Source of the DNA: Xanthomarina maritima
GTDB lineage: Bacteria > Bacteroidota > Bacteroidia > Flavobacteriales > Flavobacteriaceae
Assembly (NCBI RefSeq): GCF_008084905.1
Contig: NZ_VSFC01000002.1
Coordinates: 95,912-159,911 of the forward strand
Direction: 5' to 3'
Length of the DNA stretch: 64,000 nucleotides
Below the pieces are notes generated by a model. The model made no database searches and was not told where the DNA came from. It was given only the letters and a program-made list of their open reading frames with translations. A program made the translations under genes and the position numbers. Shown here in pieces: positions 55,241-64,000 of the stretch; the first letter of the stretch is position 1, and each line of letters opens with the position of its first letter.

Positions 55241-56347
55241 ATGTCAAAAACACAAGAAACAGTCCTTGAAATAGATTTAAAAGCACTGAAACATAATTTT
55301 GATTATCTAAAATCCAGAATTTTAAAAGATACTAAATTTTTAGTTGTAGTTAAAGCTTATGCTTATGGTAGCGATGCGAGAGAAATTGCTGCTTATTTGG
55401 AAAATCTTAATGTAGATTACTTTGCAGTAGCCTATACAAATGAAGGTGTGGCCTTGAGAGATGCTGGTATTATAAAACCTATTCTGGTACTACATCCACA
55501 ACCCATAAATTACAAAACAATAATTGACCGTTGCTTAGAACCAAGTTTATATAATTTTAATAGTTTTAATAAATTTATTGCTGTTGCTTCTGAAGAAAAT
55601 CAGAAAAATTATCCCGTTCATATCAAGTTTAACACTGGTTTAAATAGATTGGGTTTTAAAGCATTAGATATTGAAGAAATTCATAACAAATTAAAAACCA
55701 CATCAGCTGTTAAAGTAAAATCTATTTTTTCTCATCTAGCTGCAAGTGAAGACTTAACCGAAAAAAAATTTACATTAAATCAAATTCAAATTTTTAAAAC
55801 TATTTCTGACAAATTTATAAGCAAGGTTGGCTACAAACCCATGCTTCATTTATGTAATACATCAGGAATTTTAAACTATCCAGAAGCACATTTGGATATG
55901 GTTAGATCTGGTATTGGGATTTATGGTTTTGGAAACTCAGAAAAAGAAAACAAACATTTTTCACCAGTTGTCACCTTAAAATCTGTTATCTCACAAATTC
56001 ATAGCATAGAAAAAGGTGAGACAGTTGGTTATAATAGAGCTTTTAAAAGCGATAATTTAATTAAAACTGCAACTATTCCCATTGGTCATGCAGATGGTAT
56101 TGGTAGACAATATGGCAATGGCAAAGGCTTTGTAACCATTCATGGAAAACGTGCTTATATTGTTGGAAACGTTTGTATGGATATGATTATGGTTAATGTT
56201 GCAGACATAGACTGTAAAGAAGGAGACGAAGTAATTATCTTTGGGGAAAATCCAAACGCTTCAGAATTTGCTGAAAGAGCAAATACCATTTCATACGAAA
56301 TAATTACAGCTATTTCACAACGTGTTAAACGATTGATTATTAAATAA
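55241..56347 (+). CDS. alr: Alanine racemase
   Basis: The 368-residue PLP enzyme makes D-alanine for peptidoglycan. Lys38 in VVKAYAYGSD binds PLP, and Tyr in VGYNRAF is the second catalytic base. NTGLNRLGF and MVRSGIGIYG are typical. ATG 55241, one base after the tdk stop, is chosen over a longer frame inside tdk. Confidence 0.95.
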   Translation: MSKTQETVLEIDLKALKHNFDYLKSRILKDTKFLVVVKAYAYGSDAREIAAYLENLNVDYFAVAYTNEGVALRDAGIIKPILVLHPQPINYKTIIDRCLEPSLYNFNSFNKFIAVASEENQKNYPVHIKFNTGLNRLGFKALDIEEIHNKLKTTSAVKVKSIFSHLAASEDLTEKKFTLNQIQIFKTISDKFISKVGYKPMLHLCNTSGILNYPEAHLDMVRSGIGIYGFGNSEKENKHFSPVVTLKSVISQIHSIEKGETVGYNRAFKSDNLIKTATIPIGHADGIGRQYGNGKGFVTIHGKRAYIVGNVCMDMIMVNVADIDCKEGDEVIIFGENPNASEFAERANTISYEIITAISQRVKRLIIK

Positions 56348-56409
56348 TTTCAATTTTGATTTTTTTTATCTAAATTAGTCACTTACACTAACTATATAAA
56401 AAACTAATT

Positions 56410-56811
56410 ATGTTAAAAGAATTTAAAGAATTTGCCATGAAAGGCAATTTGGTTGACATTGCTGTAGGTTTCGTCATGGGAGCTGCTTTCAACAAAGTTG
56501 TTGCTTCTTTTACAGGAGGCATTGTTTCTCCACTAATAGGATTGATATTCAATTCAGATTTTAAAGATTTAAAATATAAATTACAAGACGGCACTTTAAA
56601 TGATGCTGGAGAAATGGTAGGAGAAGTTTACTTGGAATATGGAACGTTTCTAACCAATGTTATCGATTTTATTATAGTAGCTTTTGTCATGTTTATGGTA
56701 ATAAAAGGTATTAATAAAATGAAGAAAAAAGAAGAACCTGCTCCTGCTCCACCTGCTGGACCATCAGACAATGATCTTTTAAAAGAAATTAGAGATGCAT
56801 TGAAAAAATAG
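56410..56811 (+). CDS. mscL: Large-conductance mechanosensitive channel
   Basis: The 133-residue protein opens a non-selective pore under membrane tension. The N-terminal helix FKEFAMKGNLVDIAVGFVMG, the TM1 segment AAFNKVVASFTGGIVSPLIG, TM2 (VIDFIIVAFVMFMVIKGINK) and a charged C-terminal helix are present. Confidence 0.96.
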   Translation: MLKEFKEFAMKGNLVDIAVGFVMGAAFNKVVASFTGGIVSPLIGLIFNSDFKDLKYKLQDGTLNDAGEMVGEVYLEYGTFLTNVIDFIIVAFVMFMVIKGINKMKKKEEPAPAPPAGPSDNDLLKEIRDALKK

Positions 56812-56835
56812 GTTTAGAAATTAACTAGATTTAAA

Positions 56836-56867
56836 AAAAACAGCTTCAATTTGAAGCTGTTTTTTTA
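56836..56867 (+). terminator. Terminator after mscL
   Basis: The inverted repeat ACAGCTTC / GAAGCTGT with an AATTT-type loop is followed by seven T residues. Confidence 0.9.
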
Positions 56868-56901
56868 TGCTTTTTTTAGAAATACTACCTAAATTAATTT
56901 A

Positions 56902-56909
56902 TAAATTTG
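56902..56909 (+). promoter_or_regulatory. -7 box TAAATTTG of asd
   Basis: TAAATTTG fits TAnnTTTG and lies 18 bases before ATG 56928. It also argues against the longer start at 56907. Confidence 0.5.
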
Positions 56910-56927
56910 CAAGCAAATATATTAAAT

Positions 56928-57917
56928 ATGAAAGTAGCATTAGTAGGTGTAACAGGAATGGTTGGAGAAGTGATGTTGGAAGTTTTAAAGGAAAGGAATT
57001 TTCCTGTAACGGAATTAATACCAGTCGCTTCAGAAAAATCTGTTGGTAAAATTATTTCTTTTAAAGATAAAGATTACAAAGTGGTTTCATTAGATACTGC
57101 TATTTCTATGCAACCTGACATTGCTTTATTTTCTGCAGGTGGAGAAACTTCCTTAGAATGGGCTCCAAAATTTGCTAAAGTTGGAACTACTGTCATCGAC
57201 AATTCTTCTGCTTGGCGAATGGACTTAAACAAAAAATTGATTGTTCCTGAAATTAACGCTAGCTCTCTTACTAAAGAAGATAAAATTATTGCTAACCCTA
57301 ATTGTTCGACTATACAAATGGTCATGGTATTAGCTCCATTACATAAAAAATACAAAATAAAACGTATAGTTGTTTCTACCTATCAGTCAATTTCTGGAAC
57401 AGGAATGAAAGCTATTAAGCAATTAGAAAACGAACTTGCTGGCGTAAAAGGAGATATGGCCTATCCCTACCCAATTCACAAAAATGCTTTGCCACATTGC
57501 GATGTGTTTGAAGATAATGGGTATACCAAAGAAGAAATGAAACTGGTTAGAGAAACTCAAAAAATCCTTGACGATAAAAGCATTTCAGTAACAGCTACAG
57601 CTGTTCGTATACCAACTTCTGGTGGACATAGTGAAGCTGTAAATGTAGAGTTTGAAAACAATTTTGAAGTATCTGAAATTCGTTCTATTCTAAACAATAC
57701 ATCTGGAGTCGTGGTACAAGATAATATTGATGTTAATATATATCCCATGCCAATTTATGCCAATGGAAAAGACGATGTATTTGTTGGAAGAATCCGTAGA
57801 GACGAGTCTCAGTCAAACACTTTAAATTTATGGATTGTAAGCGATAATTTAAGAAAAGGAGCTGCAACTAACACCATACAAATTGCTGAATATTTAGTTA
57901 ATAATAAATTGATTTAA
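56928..57917 (+). CDS. asd: Aspartate-semialdehyde dehydrogenase
   Basis: The 329-residue enzyme reduces aspartyl phosphate on the way to lysine, diaminopimelate, threonine and methionine. NADP-binding GVTGMVGEVML, catalytic Cys126 in NPNCSTIQ and the His in RIPTSGGHSEAV are present. ATG 56928 gives the conserved MKVALVGVTGM start. Confidence 0.96.
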   Translation: MKVALVGVTGMVGEVMLEVLKERNFPVTELIPVASEKSVGKIISFKDKDYKVVSLDTAISMQPDIALFSAGGETSLEWAPKFAKVGTTVIDNSSAWRMDLNKKLIVPEINASSLTKEDKIIANPNCSTIQMVMVLAPLHKKYKIKRIVVSTYQSISGTGMKAIKQLENELAGVKGDMAYPYPIHKNALPHCDVFEDNGYTKEEMKLVRETQKILDDKSISVTATAVRIPTSGGHSEAVNVEFENNFEVSEIRSILNNTSGVVVQDNIDVNIYPMPIYANGKDDVFVGRIRRDESQSNTLNLWIVSDNLRKGAATNTIQIAEYLVNNKLI

Positions 57918-57957
57918 CAATAATTCATAGCATTTATTAAATTTTCTCACTATTTAT

Positions 57958-57989
57958 AACTGATTTATATCGAATCAGTTGTGTTTTTT
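57958..57989 (+). terminator. Likely terminator after asd
   Basis: The stem AACTGATT / AATCAGTT with a seven-base loop is followed by GTG and six T residues. Confidence 0.7.
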
Positions 57990-58020
57990 ACTATATTAGA
58001 AGCCTCTTTTATTATAGCTG

Positions 58021-59127
58021 GTGAAAAATTACTTAAAACTTCTTTTATTTTTATTTGTTAGCATTGGAATTTATTCATGTGCATCAGATGATGACTATGT
58101 TTCAAATCCAGAACCAACTCCTATTCCAGTGCCAACATCTCCTGTTAACTTTAACATAGACGAAGTGCCTTATCAAACACTTTCAGAATATAATTTTTAT
58201 GAAGGTGAGATGAAATATTTGACTCCTGTCTATGGAGTAATTCCTTATGAGCTTAGCTCTCCATTATTTTCAGATTACGCACATAAGCAAAGATTTCTTT
58301 GGATGCCTAATGATGTTAGTGCAAGTTATGTAAGTGATAGTGACATTTTCGATTTCCCAATTGGGACTATTTTAATAAAGAATTTTTATTACGATAAAGT
58401 ACTGCCTAACTATAATACTAAAATTATTGAAACCCGATTAATGATTAAAAAAGCAGAAGGTTGGGTTTTTGCTGAATATATATGGAATGAAAATCAAACG
58501 GAAGCAGATTTAGATCTAAACGGAAGAGATGTTTATATTCAATGGGATGAAAACAGCGTAACAAATAGTGTAAATTTTAGAGTCCCTTCAGAAGCCGAAT
58601 GCCATACTTGCCATAAAACTGGTGATGTTTCCATACCAATTGGTCCAAAACCTAGAAATATAAATATGCTTTTTAACTATGGAGATGGAACTAAAAATCA
58701 ATTACAAAAATGGACTGAAATAGGTTATTTAGAAGATACTTATCCAGACAATATAGAATCTTTAATAAGCTGGGAAGATACATCACAATCTTTAAATTTA
58801 AGAGCAAGGTCTTACTTAGATATTAATTGTGCTCATTGCCATTCAGAAGAAGCACATTGCGCATACAGACCTGTAAGATTCGATTTTGAATCTACTTCTA
58901 ACCCCATTAATTTAGGAATTTGTGTAGAGCCAGATACAGAAATAGTTGGGGCAGGTTTAACACATATAGTAAATCCTGGATCTCATGATAGATCTGTTTT
59001 ATATTATCGATTAAATTCAATTGAAGAATCCGAAAGGATGCCTCTTTTAGGCAGATCACTTAAACATGAAGAAGGTGTTCAATTAATAAGAGAATGGATT
59101 AACTCATTAACAACACAATGCAATTAA
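58021..59127 (+). CDS. Diheme c-type cytochrome lipoprotein (SO2930/HNE_0200 family)
   Basis: The 368-residue protein starts at GTG 58021, since the first ATG lies beyond the signal peptide. The lipobox is IYSC (Cys20), followed by a Pro-rich linker. Two c-type heme sites are CHTCH (194-198) and CAHCH (270-274), with a possible Met ligand in SERMPLLGR. The block GWVFAEYIWNENQTEAD is typical of the HNE_0200-like family, whose role is unknown. It is 11 bases from the T9SS gene downstream, so they form an operon. Confidence 0.82.
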   Translation: MKNYLKLLLFLFVSIGIYSCASDDDYVSNPEPTPIPVPTSPVNFNIDEVPYQTLSEYNFYEGEMKYLTPVYGVIPYELSSPLFSDYAHKQRFLWMPNDVSASYVSDSDIFDFPIGTILIKNFYYDKVLPNYNTKIIETRLMIKKAEGWVFAEYIWNENQTEADLDLNGRDVYIQWDENSVTNSVNFRVPSEAECHTCHKTGDVSIPIGPKPRNINMLFNYGDGTKNQLQKWTEIGYLEDTYPDNIESLISWEDTSQSLNLRARSYLDINCAHCHSEEAHCAYRPVRFDFESTSNPINLGICVEPDTEIVGAGLTHIVNPGSHDRSVLYYRLNSIEESERMPLLGRSLKHEEGVQLIREWINSLTTQCN

Positions 59128-59138
59128 ATAATTAAACC

Positions 59139-61583
59139 ATGAAAAAAATTATCTTTTTATTAGCTATACTTTTAAGCGGCTTTTGCTCAATAGCACAAGT
59201 TTTAAATCAAAATGCTAATTGGCCCAATTCTAACTGGACATTAGCAGGATCTTATGATTCTGATCCTTCAATTTTTACAGGAGATCCTACAGATTCATCT
59301 ACTCATTTTTCTTATGATGATGATGAAGCTGGTTCTGGTTCAGTAAATAATGTGGCTGTTCAATCTCCTATCATTAATTTAACTAACGCATTTAATGCAG
59401 GAGAAACTACTATAAAAGTCACTTCAACTTATGTTTTAAATGTCTATCAAACAGAAACCATTACTTTACAATATTGGGATGCAGATGCAAATAATTGGTT
59501 GAATTGGGGAACTCCTTATGGAACCGATACAACAAATCCTCCTAATGTAAATTTTTGTTCAGGTACCTTCGACCCATTTAATAGTGTTGATTTAAATATA
59601 TCTTCGTTTACAAGCACGCAATTATCCGGTTTTAGATATCGTATTTTTTATAATGATAATGGTTCTTTTGGTTGGGGAATGTGTTATGCATCTCCTACTA
59701 TAACATCTTCCACTCCACCAGCTTGTATGCAGGTTTCAAACTTAAATGTAAGTGGTGTAACTTATAATTCTGCAAATATTAGTTGGCAGGCTGGAGATAT
59801 TGAGACGTCTTGGCAAATAGTAGTTCAACTTGCTGGAGCAACTCCACCAACGTCTGGAATAGGAACAAATTTAAACAACCCTTTTCCTGCAACAGGATTA
59901 AATCCAAATACAAATTATAAAGCTTATGTTAGAGCTAATTGTGTAAGCGATGGTTTTAGTGAATGGGTATCCATTAGTTTCACAACTAACGATCCTCCTC
60001 CAAGTCCTGGAGATTTTGTATTTATTATAGATAATAATATTTCTATGAGTGGAACTAGTTATGCTGTTGTTGATATGAATAATGATGGTCTAGACGATTT
60101 AATTGCTGCCACATCATCAGGTATTAATATTAACCATCAAACGGTAGGAGGCTTCACTCTAACAAATTATAATGCAAGTGCATCTTATGGTCCTTCTTGG
60201 AGTATTGCTTCAGGAGATTTAGATGGCAATGGTTATAACGATTTATTATATGGAGCAGGAAGTGGTGTTTCAATTATAATGGCTAATAACAATGGCACAT
60301 CTTATTCAGAATCTCAAACTTCAACTTCTTACGTGTTTTCTCAACGTTCAAATTTTGTAGATATTAATAACGATGGAGACTTAGATGCATTTGTTTGTCA
60401 TGATGTACAACCTAATGTGTATTTTATTAATAAAGGTGCAAGTCAGGGATATAATTTAGATTTTTATCAAGGTCCATCTACAATTGTTCCAAATGGATTA
60501 GGAACACATCCAAATGGTGGAAATTATGGAACTGTTTGGATTGATTATGATAATGATAGAGATATTGATATGTTTATTGCAAAATGTCGTGGTGGAAATG
60601 TAACTCATAAAATTAACGAATTATGGAGAAACGATAGAAATGGAATGTTTGTAAATGTTGCAACTGATGCCAATCTTGCTGATCCTATACAAACATGGTC
60701 CTCTGCTTGGGCAGATTTTGATAATGATGGAGATATGGATGTCTATGTTGGTGCAAGTTCTGGATCAGATGGAGCTCATAAATACATGCTAAATGATGGA
60801 GATGGAACATTTACAGATGCTACTGCAAGTGCAAATGTTGGTAGCGCTCCATATGGAATTGAAAATGCTCCTGGTGATTTTAATAACGATGGCTATGTAG
60901 ATATTCTTTCAAATGGAAGAATCTTATTAAATAATGGTGATAATTCGTTTACAGTAATATCAACAGACATGCCACCAAGTGGTGCTATTGGAGATATTGA
61001 TGGAGATGGTTTCTTAGATGTTTTTAATGGTAATCTTTATAAAAACAATGGTGGAAATGGAAATAACTACATAAAGATTCGTACGCAAGGTGTACAAAGT
61101 AATTATAATGGAATTGGAGCTAGAATAGAGATTCATACAGATTCTGGAACTCAAATTAGAGATGTTAGAAGTGGTGAAGGTTTTGAATATATGAGCTCTC
61201 TAAGTGTTCATTTTGGATTAGGAACTGATACTTCTATTAATAATATGGTTATTTATTGGCCTTCTGGAACTGTAGATAATATATTAAGTCCTAATATTAA
61301 CATGCTTCATACAATTATTGAGGGGCAATCTTTAACTGTTATTGATGAAACGCTTTCAGACTTAGTAATGTACCCAAACCCAACTGAAAACTCAATTAAC
61401 TTTAAAGCTTCAGTTGATCTTTCTAATAAGGTTGTAACTGTATTTGATATTACCGGAAAGAAAATATTTAGCTCAAAACTATTAAATAATTCTATAGATG
61501 TTTCTCAACTTAATAGTGGTATGTACATTATTAGATTAGAAGAAAAAGGAAAAGTAGTTAACTTGAAATTTATTAAAAAATAA
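59139..61583 (+). CDS. T9SS-exported FG-GAP/ASPIC-UnbV protein
   Basis: The 814-residue secreted protein has a signal peptide (about 1-19), an N-terminal jelly-roll-like region (about 20-185) and a fibronectin type III domain (about 190-282). Calcium-binding FG-GAP/VCBS repeats span about 290-640, with DINNDGDLDAFV, DYDNDRDIDMFI and DFDNDGDMDVYVG. An ASPIC/UnbV domain follows (about 640-715, GARIEIHTDSG...VIYWPSG), and a T9SS type A sorting signal ends the protein (about 735-814, MYPNPTENSINF...GMYIIRLEEKGK). It probably acts outside the cell. Ligand unknown. Confidence 0.85.
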   Translation: MKKIIFLLAILLSGFCSIAQVLNQNANWPNSNWTLAGSYDSDPSIFTGDPTDSSTHFSYDDDEAGSGSVNNVAVQSPIINLTNAFNAGETTIKVTSTYVLNVYQTETITLQYWDADANNWLNWGTPYGTDTTNPPNVNFCSGTFDPFNSVDLNISSFTSTQLSGFRYRIFYNDNGSFGWGMCYASPTITSSTPPACMQVSNLNVSGVTYNSANISWQAGDIETSWQIVVQLAGATPPTSGIGTNLNNPFPATGLNPNTNYKAYVRANCVSDGFSEWVSISFTTNDPPPSPGDFVFIIDNNISMSGTSYAVVDMNNDGLDDLIAATSSGININHQTVGGFTLTNYNASASYGPSWSIASGDLDGNGYNDLLYGAGSGVSIIMANNNGTSYSESQTSTSYVFSQRSNFVDINNDGDLDAFVCHDVQPNVYFINKGASQGYNLDFYQGPSTIVPNGLGTHPNGGNYGTVWIDYDNDRDIDMFIAKCRGGNVTHKINELWRNDRNGMFVNVATDANLADPIQTWSSAWADFDNDGDMDVYVGASSGSDGAHKYMLNDGDGTFTDATASANVGSAPYGIENAPGDFNNDGYVDILSNGRILLNNGDNSFTVISTDMPPSGAIGDIDGDGFLDVFNGNLYKNNGGNGNNYIKIRTQGVQSNYNGIGARIEIHTDSGTQIRDVRSGEGFEYMSSLSVHFGLGTDTSINNMVIYWPSGTVDNILSPNINMLHTIIEGQSLTVIDETLSDLVMYPNPTENSINFKASVDLSNKVVTVFDITGKKIFSSKLLNNSIDVSQLNSGMYIIRLEEKGKVVNLKFIKK

Positions 61584-61599
61584 TCTAAATAATATGATT

Positions 61600-61631
61600 T
61601 AAAAAGTCACTTAATTGAGTGGCTTTTTTTT
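61600..61631 (+). terminator. Terminator after the FG-GAP T9SS gene
   Basis: The imperfect stem AAAAAGTCACT / AGTGGCTTTTT with one wobble pair is followed by T residues. Confidence 0.85.
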
Positions 61632-61700
61632 ATTTTATACTCTTTGGAAGGGTTTTTGCGAATGTATTAATAAATCTACGTATATTATTTAATTAGGTTT

Positions 61701-63074
61701 ATGACTATAAAACACATACAACATTTATATTGGCGAGCAGGATTTGGAATCAATCCAAATCAGCTTCAATTGCTTTCTATTAAAAATAGAGAACAAAATA
61801 TAGATGAGTTATTTAGACAATCAAACAGTTACAATCCTTTATTTATAAACACTTCAGAATTCGACACTCTAACTTTTGAGGAATTTACTAAAACCAACAA
61901 AATCCATAGAGCTTATATAGAAAAAAGCAAACTAAAAGTTAAAGAGCTTAATCATGCATGGATTGATAAAATTTCAAATTCTAAAGAAATTCTTCGCGAG
62001 AAAATGACTTTATTTTGGGCAAATCATTTTGTATGCCAAGACAGATTCATTTTATATATTCAGAAGTATAACAACACACTTAGATATCATGCTCTTGGGA
62101 ATTTTAAAGATTTTATTAAAGACATCTCTAAAGAACCTTCCATGATTAATTATCTGGATTTAAAACAAAACAAAATAGGAAGACCAAACGAAAATTTTGC
62201 AAGAGAACTTTTAGAATTATTTACGCTTGGAGTTGGTAATTATTCAGAAGATGATATCAAAGAAATAGCAAAAGCATTTACAGGTTATAATTATGATTTT
62301 GAAGGAGATTTTGTTTTTAAAGAAAATCAACATAACAATGATTTTAAGTATGTATTTGGCAAATCAGGCCATTATGATGGAGACGATATCATTGACATTA
62401 TTTTAGAACAAAAACAATGTGCTCGATTTATTTGTACAAAACTGTATCAATATTTTGTAAACACAACCTTAAATGAAAATTATATTGAAGATATGACGAA
62501 TATATTTTACCCAAATTATAATATCGAATCTGTTTTGCGTTATATGTTTACTCAAGATTGGTTTTATTATTCAAAAAACATTGGAAATAAAATAAAATCG
62601 CCAATTGAATTAATTGCTGGATTATCTCATACAATTCCAGTTACATTTAAAGAAACAGACCAGATAATTAACATTCAAAGAATGCTAGGGCAAATGCTAT
62701 TATATCCACCAAATGTAGCTGGATGGAAAGGTGGAAAAAGTTGGATAGATAGTAATACCCTGATGATTCGGTTAAAACTACCTTCAGCTTTGTTATCAAA
62801 TGCAAAAATTTCAACAAAAGAGGAAGGTGATTTTTATGATACATATAGCAAGTATTACGAAAACAGAAAAGGTGACACCAAAATTAAAGTTTCAGCAAAT
62901 TGGGATGTTTTCAAGAAGAATTTTCAACATGTTAAAGTTGAAGAACTACAGGGTTATTTATTACAGTGTTCAATAAACTTAGGTACTCAAGACTATTTAA
63001 ATCGTTTAAGTAAAAAAAGTAAAGAAGCATATTGTGTGCAACTCATGTCATTGCCAGAATATCAAATGTGTTAA
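61701..63074 (+). CDS. DUF1800 family protein
   Basis: The 457-residue protein has the typical start HIQHLYWRAGFGINPNQL, the block REKMTLFWANHFVCQDRF, and NFARELLELFTLGVGNYSEDDIKE and PPNVAGWKGGKSWIDSNTL further on. DUF1800 proteins are widespread and have no settled function. No signal peptide is visible. The DUF1501 gene begins 2 bases later, a recurrent pairing. Confidence 0.88.
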   Translation: MTIKHIQHLYWRAGFGINPNQLQLLSIKNREQNIDELFRQSNSYNPLFINTSEFDTLTFEEFTKTNKIHRAYIEKSKLKVKELNHAWIDKISNSKEILREKMTLFWANHFVCQDRFILYIQKYNNTLRYHALGNFKDFIKDISKEPSMINYLDLKQNKIGRPNENFARELLELFTLGVGNYSEDDIKEIAKAFTGYNYDFEGDFVFKENQHNNDFKYVFGKSGHYDGDDIIDIILEQKQCARFICTKLYQYFVNTTLNENYIEDMTNIFYPNYNIESVLRYMFTQDWFYYSKNIGNKIKSPIELIAGLSHTIPVTFKETDQIINIQRMLGQMLLYPPNVAGWKGGKSWIDSNTLMIRLKLPSALLSNAKISTKEEGDFYDTYSKYYENRKGDTKIKVSANWDVFKKNFQHVKVEELQGYLLQCSINLGTQDYLNRLSKKSKEAYCVQLMSLPEYQMC

Positions 63075-63075
63075 A

Positions 63076-64000
63076 ATGAACAGAAGAAAATTCATAAAAA
63101 ATTCATCACTTGCTAGTAGTTTACTCCTAATACCTAGCTTTGTAAAAGTTTTTAGCAATTATATTACTCAAGAAACTAGTTATAAACGCTTAGTAATTAT
63201 CCAACTTTCTGGTGGAAATGATGGCTTAAATACACTTATTCCTTTTAGAAACGACAATTATTATAGAGCAAGACCTACAATAGGGTTAAAAAAAGAAAAC
63301 ATTATAAATTTAGACAACGAACTGGGTTTTCACTCGAGTTTAATGCCACTTAAAAAACTATACGATAATGGTTACTTGTCAATAATTAATAATGTAGGTT
63401 ATCCAAATCCAAATAGATCACATTTTAGAGCTACAGATATCTGGCAAACAGCTAGTCATTCCAATCAATATTTACAAAGTGGTTGGATAGGCAGATATTT
63501 AGATAGCTTCAATCAGAATCCGTATGCTGCAATAGAAATAGACGAAAGTCTATCCTTAGCCTTAAAGGGAGAAGTTCAAAATGGAATGGCTATTAAAAAT
63601 CGTTTTATTTTATATAAATCAACTCAAGACCCATATTTAAAAAACATTACAAAACATTATGATGAATCCCATTTAAACGAGCATAATCTAGGATATTTAT
63701 ACAAAACCATGATAGACACGGAATCTTCTGCTAAATATATTTTTGAGACAAGTAAAACCATTGCTCCTTCAAAAGAGTATCCGAATCATCCATTTTCTAA
63801 TCAATTAAAAACAACAGCTCAATTTATTAATTCTGGCTTGAAAACTCGAGTTTTTTATGGTTCTTTAAATGGTTTCGACACGCATGTTAATCAAATAAAT
63901 ACACATAAAAGGCTTTTAAAAGTTTATGCAGATAGTATAGAAGCATTTGTAAAAGATTTACAATCTAAAAACACTTTTAAAGACACCTTAATTTTAACTT
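63076..64000 (+). CDS. DUF1501 family protein with Tat signal (3' end cut off)
   Basis: ATG 63076 opens a frame that runs past the window end, giving 308 residues. The N-terminus MNRRKFIKNSSLASSLLLIP resembles a twin-arginine signal. The block VIIQLSGGNDGLNTLIPF and later FYGSLNGFDTHVNQINTHKR are typical of DUF1501, a sulfatase/alkaline phosphatase-like fold family. It is coupled to DUF1800 by a 1-base gap. Function unknown. Confidence 0.88.
   Translation, partial: MNRRKFIKNSSLASSLLLIPSFVKVFSNYITQETSYKRLVIIQLSGGNDGLNTLIPFRNDNYYRARPTIGLKKENIINLDNELGFHSSLMPLKKLYDNGYLSIINNVGYPNPNRSHFRATDIWQTASHSNQYLQSGWIGRYLDSFNQNPYAAIEIDESLSLALKGEVQNGMAIKNRFILYKSTQDPYLKNITKHYDESHLNEHNLGYLYKTMIDTESSAKYIFETSKTIAPSKEYPNHPFSNQLKTTAQFINSGLKTRVFYGSLNGFDTHVNQINTHKRLLKVYADSIEAFVKDLQSKNTFKDTLILT

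Overview
The window looks like a chromosomal segment of a marine-type member of the Flavobacteriaceae (phylum Bacteroidota). The DNA is strongly AT-rich. Several starts are preceded by the Bacteroidota -7 promoter box TAnnTTTG instead of a Shine-Dalgarno sequence. Lineage markers include a DUF4270 lipoprotein, an IPExxxVDY-family protein between rnc and pyk, a viroplasmin-type RNase HI, TonB-dependent receptors, OmpA proteins with thrombospondin type 3 repeats, and secreted proteins with C-terminal type IX secretion (T9SS) signals. There is no phage, insertion sequence, integrase or CRISPR array, and the content is mostly core genome.

Layout. 1-4020: the end of a short GT5-type glycogen/starch synthase, a DUF4270 lipoprotein and glmS. 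4025-6876 (minus): an arylsulfotransferase-like protein, a 47-residue membrane peptide and a membrane-anchored PAPS-type sulfotransferase in one tight unit. 7128-11412: a TonB-dependent receptor with an SGNH/GDSL lipoprotein. 11594-13432: atpD-atpC. 13532-16936: a large Asp-box propeller/PKD T9SS protein. 16987-20536 (minus): a sodium:solute symporter and umuC-umuD. 20607-24880 (minus): acpP-fabF-rnc-IPExxxVDY-pyk. 25068-30781: purN, RNase HI, a flavin monooxygenase, a PfkB kinase and purF. 30782-31232: a gene-free gap holding two tandem, almost identical small RNA candidates. 31233-41479: sodA, an AddA-like helicase-nuclease, kbl, an OmpA protein, an AddB-like nuclease and an alpha/beta hydrolase. 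41515-46830: tRNA-Ala, a tandem universal stress protein, a GNAT gene with an internal stop codon, a MATE transporter, two tiny membrane proteins, a 2OG-Fe(II) oxygenase, queD, lpxH and nrtS. 46926-56811: an MFS transporter, an OmpA protein, recJ, OsmC, a carboxymuconolactone decarboxylase-like protein, a UDG-family protein, rsmI, an unrecognised protein, tdk, alr and mscL. 56928-64000: asd, a diheme cytochrome lipoprotein, an FG-GAP T9SS protein, and the DUF1800/DUF1501 pair, the last cut by the window end.

How the genes work together. Clear functional groups are fatty acid synthesis plus RNA processing (acpP-fabF-rnc), purine synthesis (purN, purF), DNA repair (umuCD, addAB, recJ, a UDG relative), envelope building (glmS, lpxH, alr, asd, OmpA proteins) and outer-membrane export or uptake (TonB receptor, T9SS cargo). 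The most interesting unexplained signal is the tandem small RNA pair at 30894-30966 and 31097-31167. Identity begins at the predicted transcription start, ends at the terminator, and the few differences are compatible with the folded structure. Next are the sulfotransferase trio, the diheme cytochrome/T9SS/DUF1800/DUF1501 cluster, and the dispersed intergenic inverted repeats.
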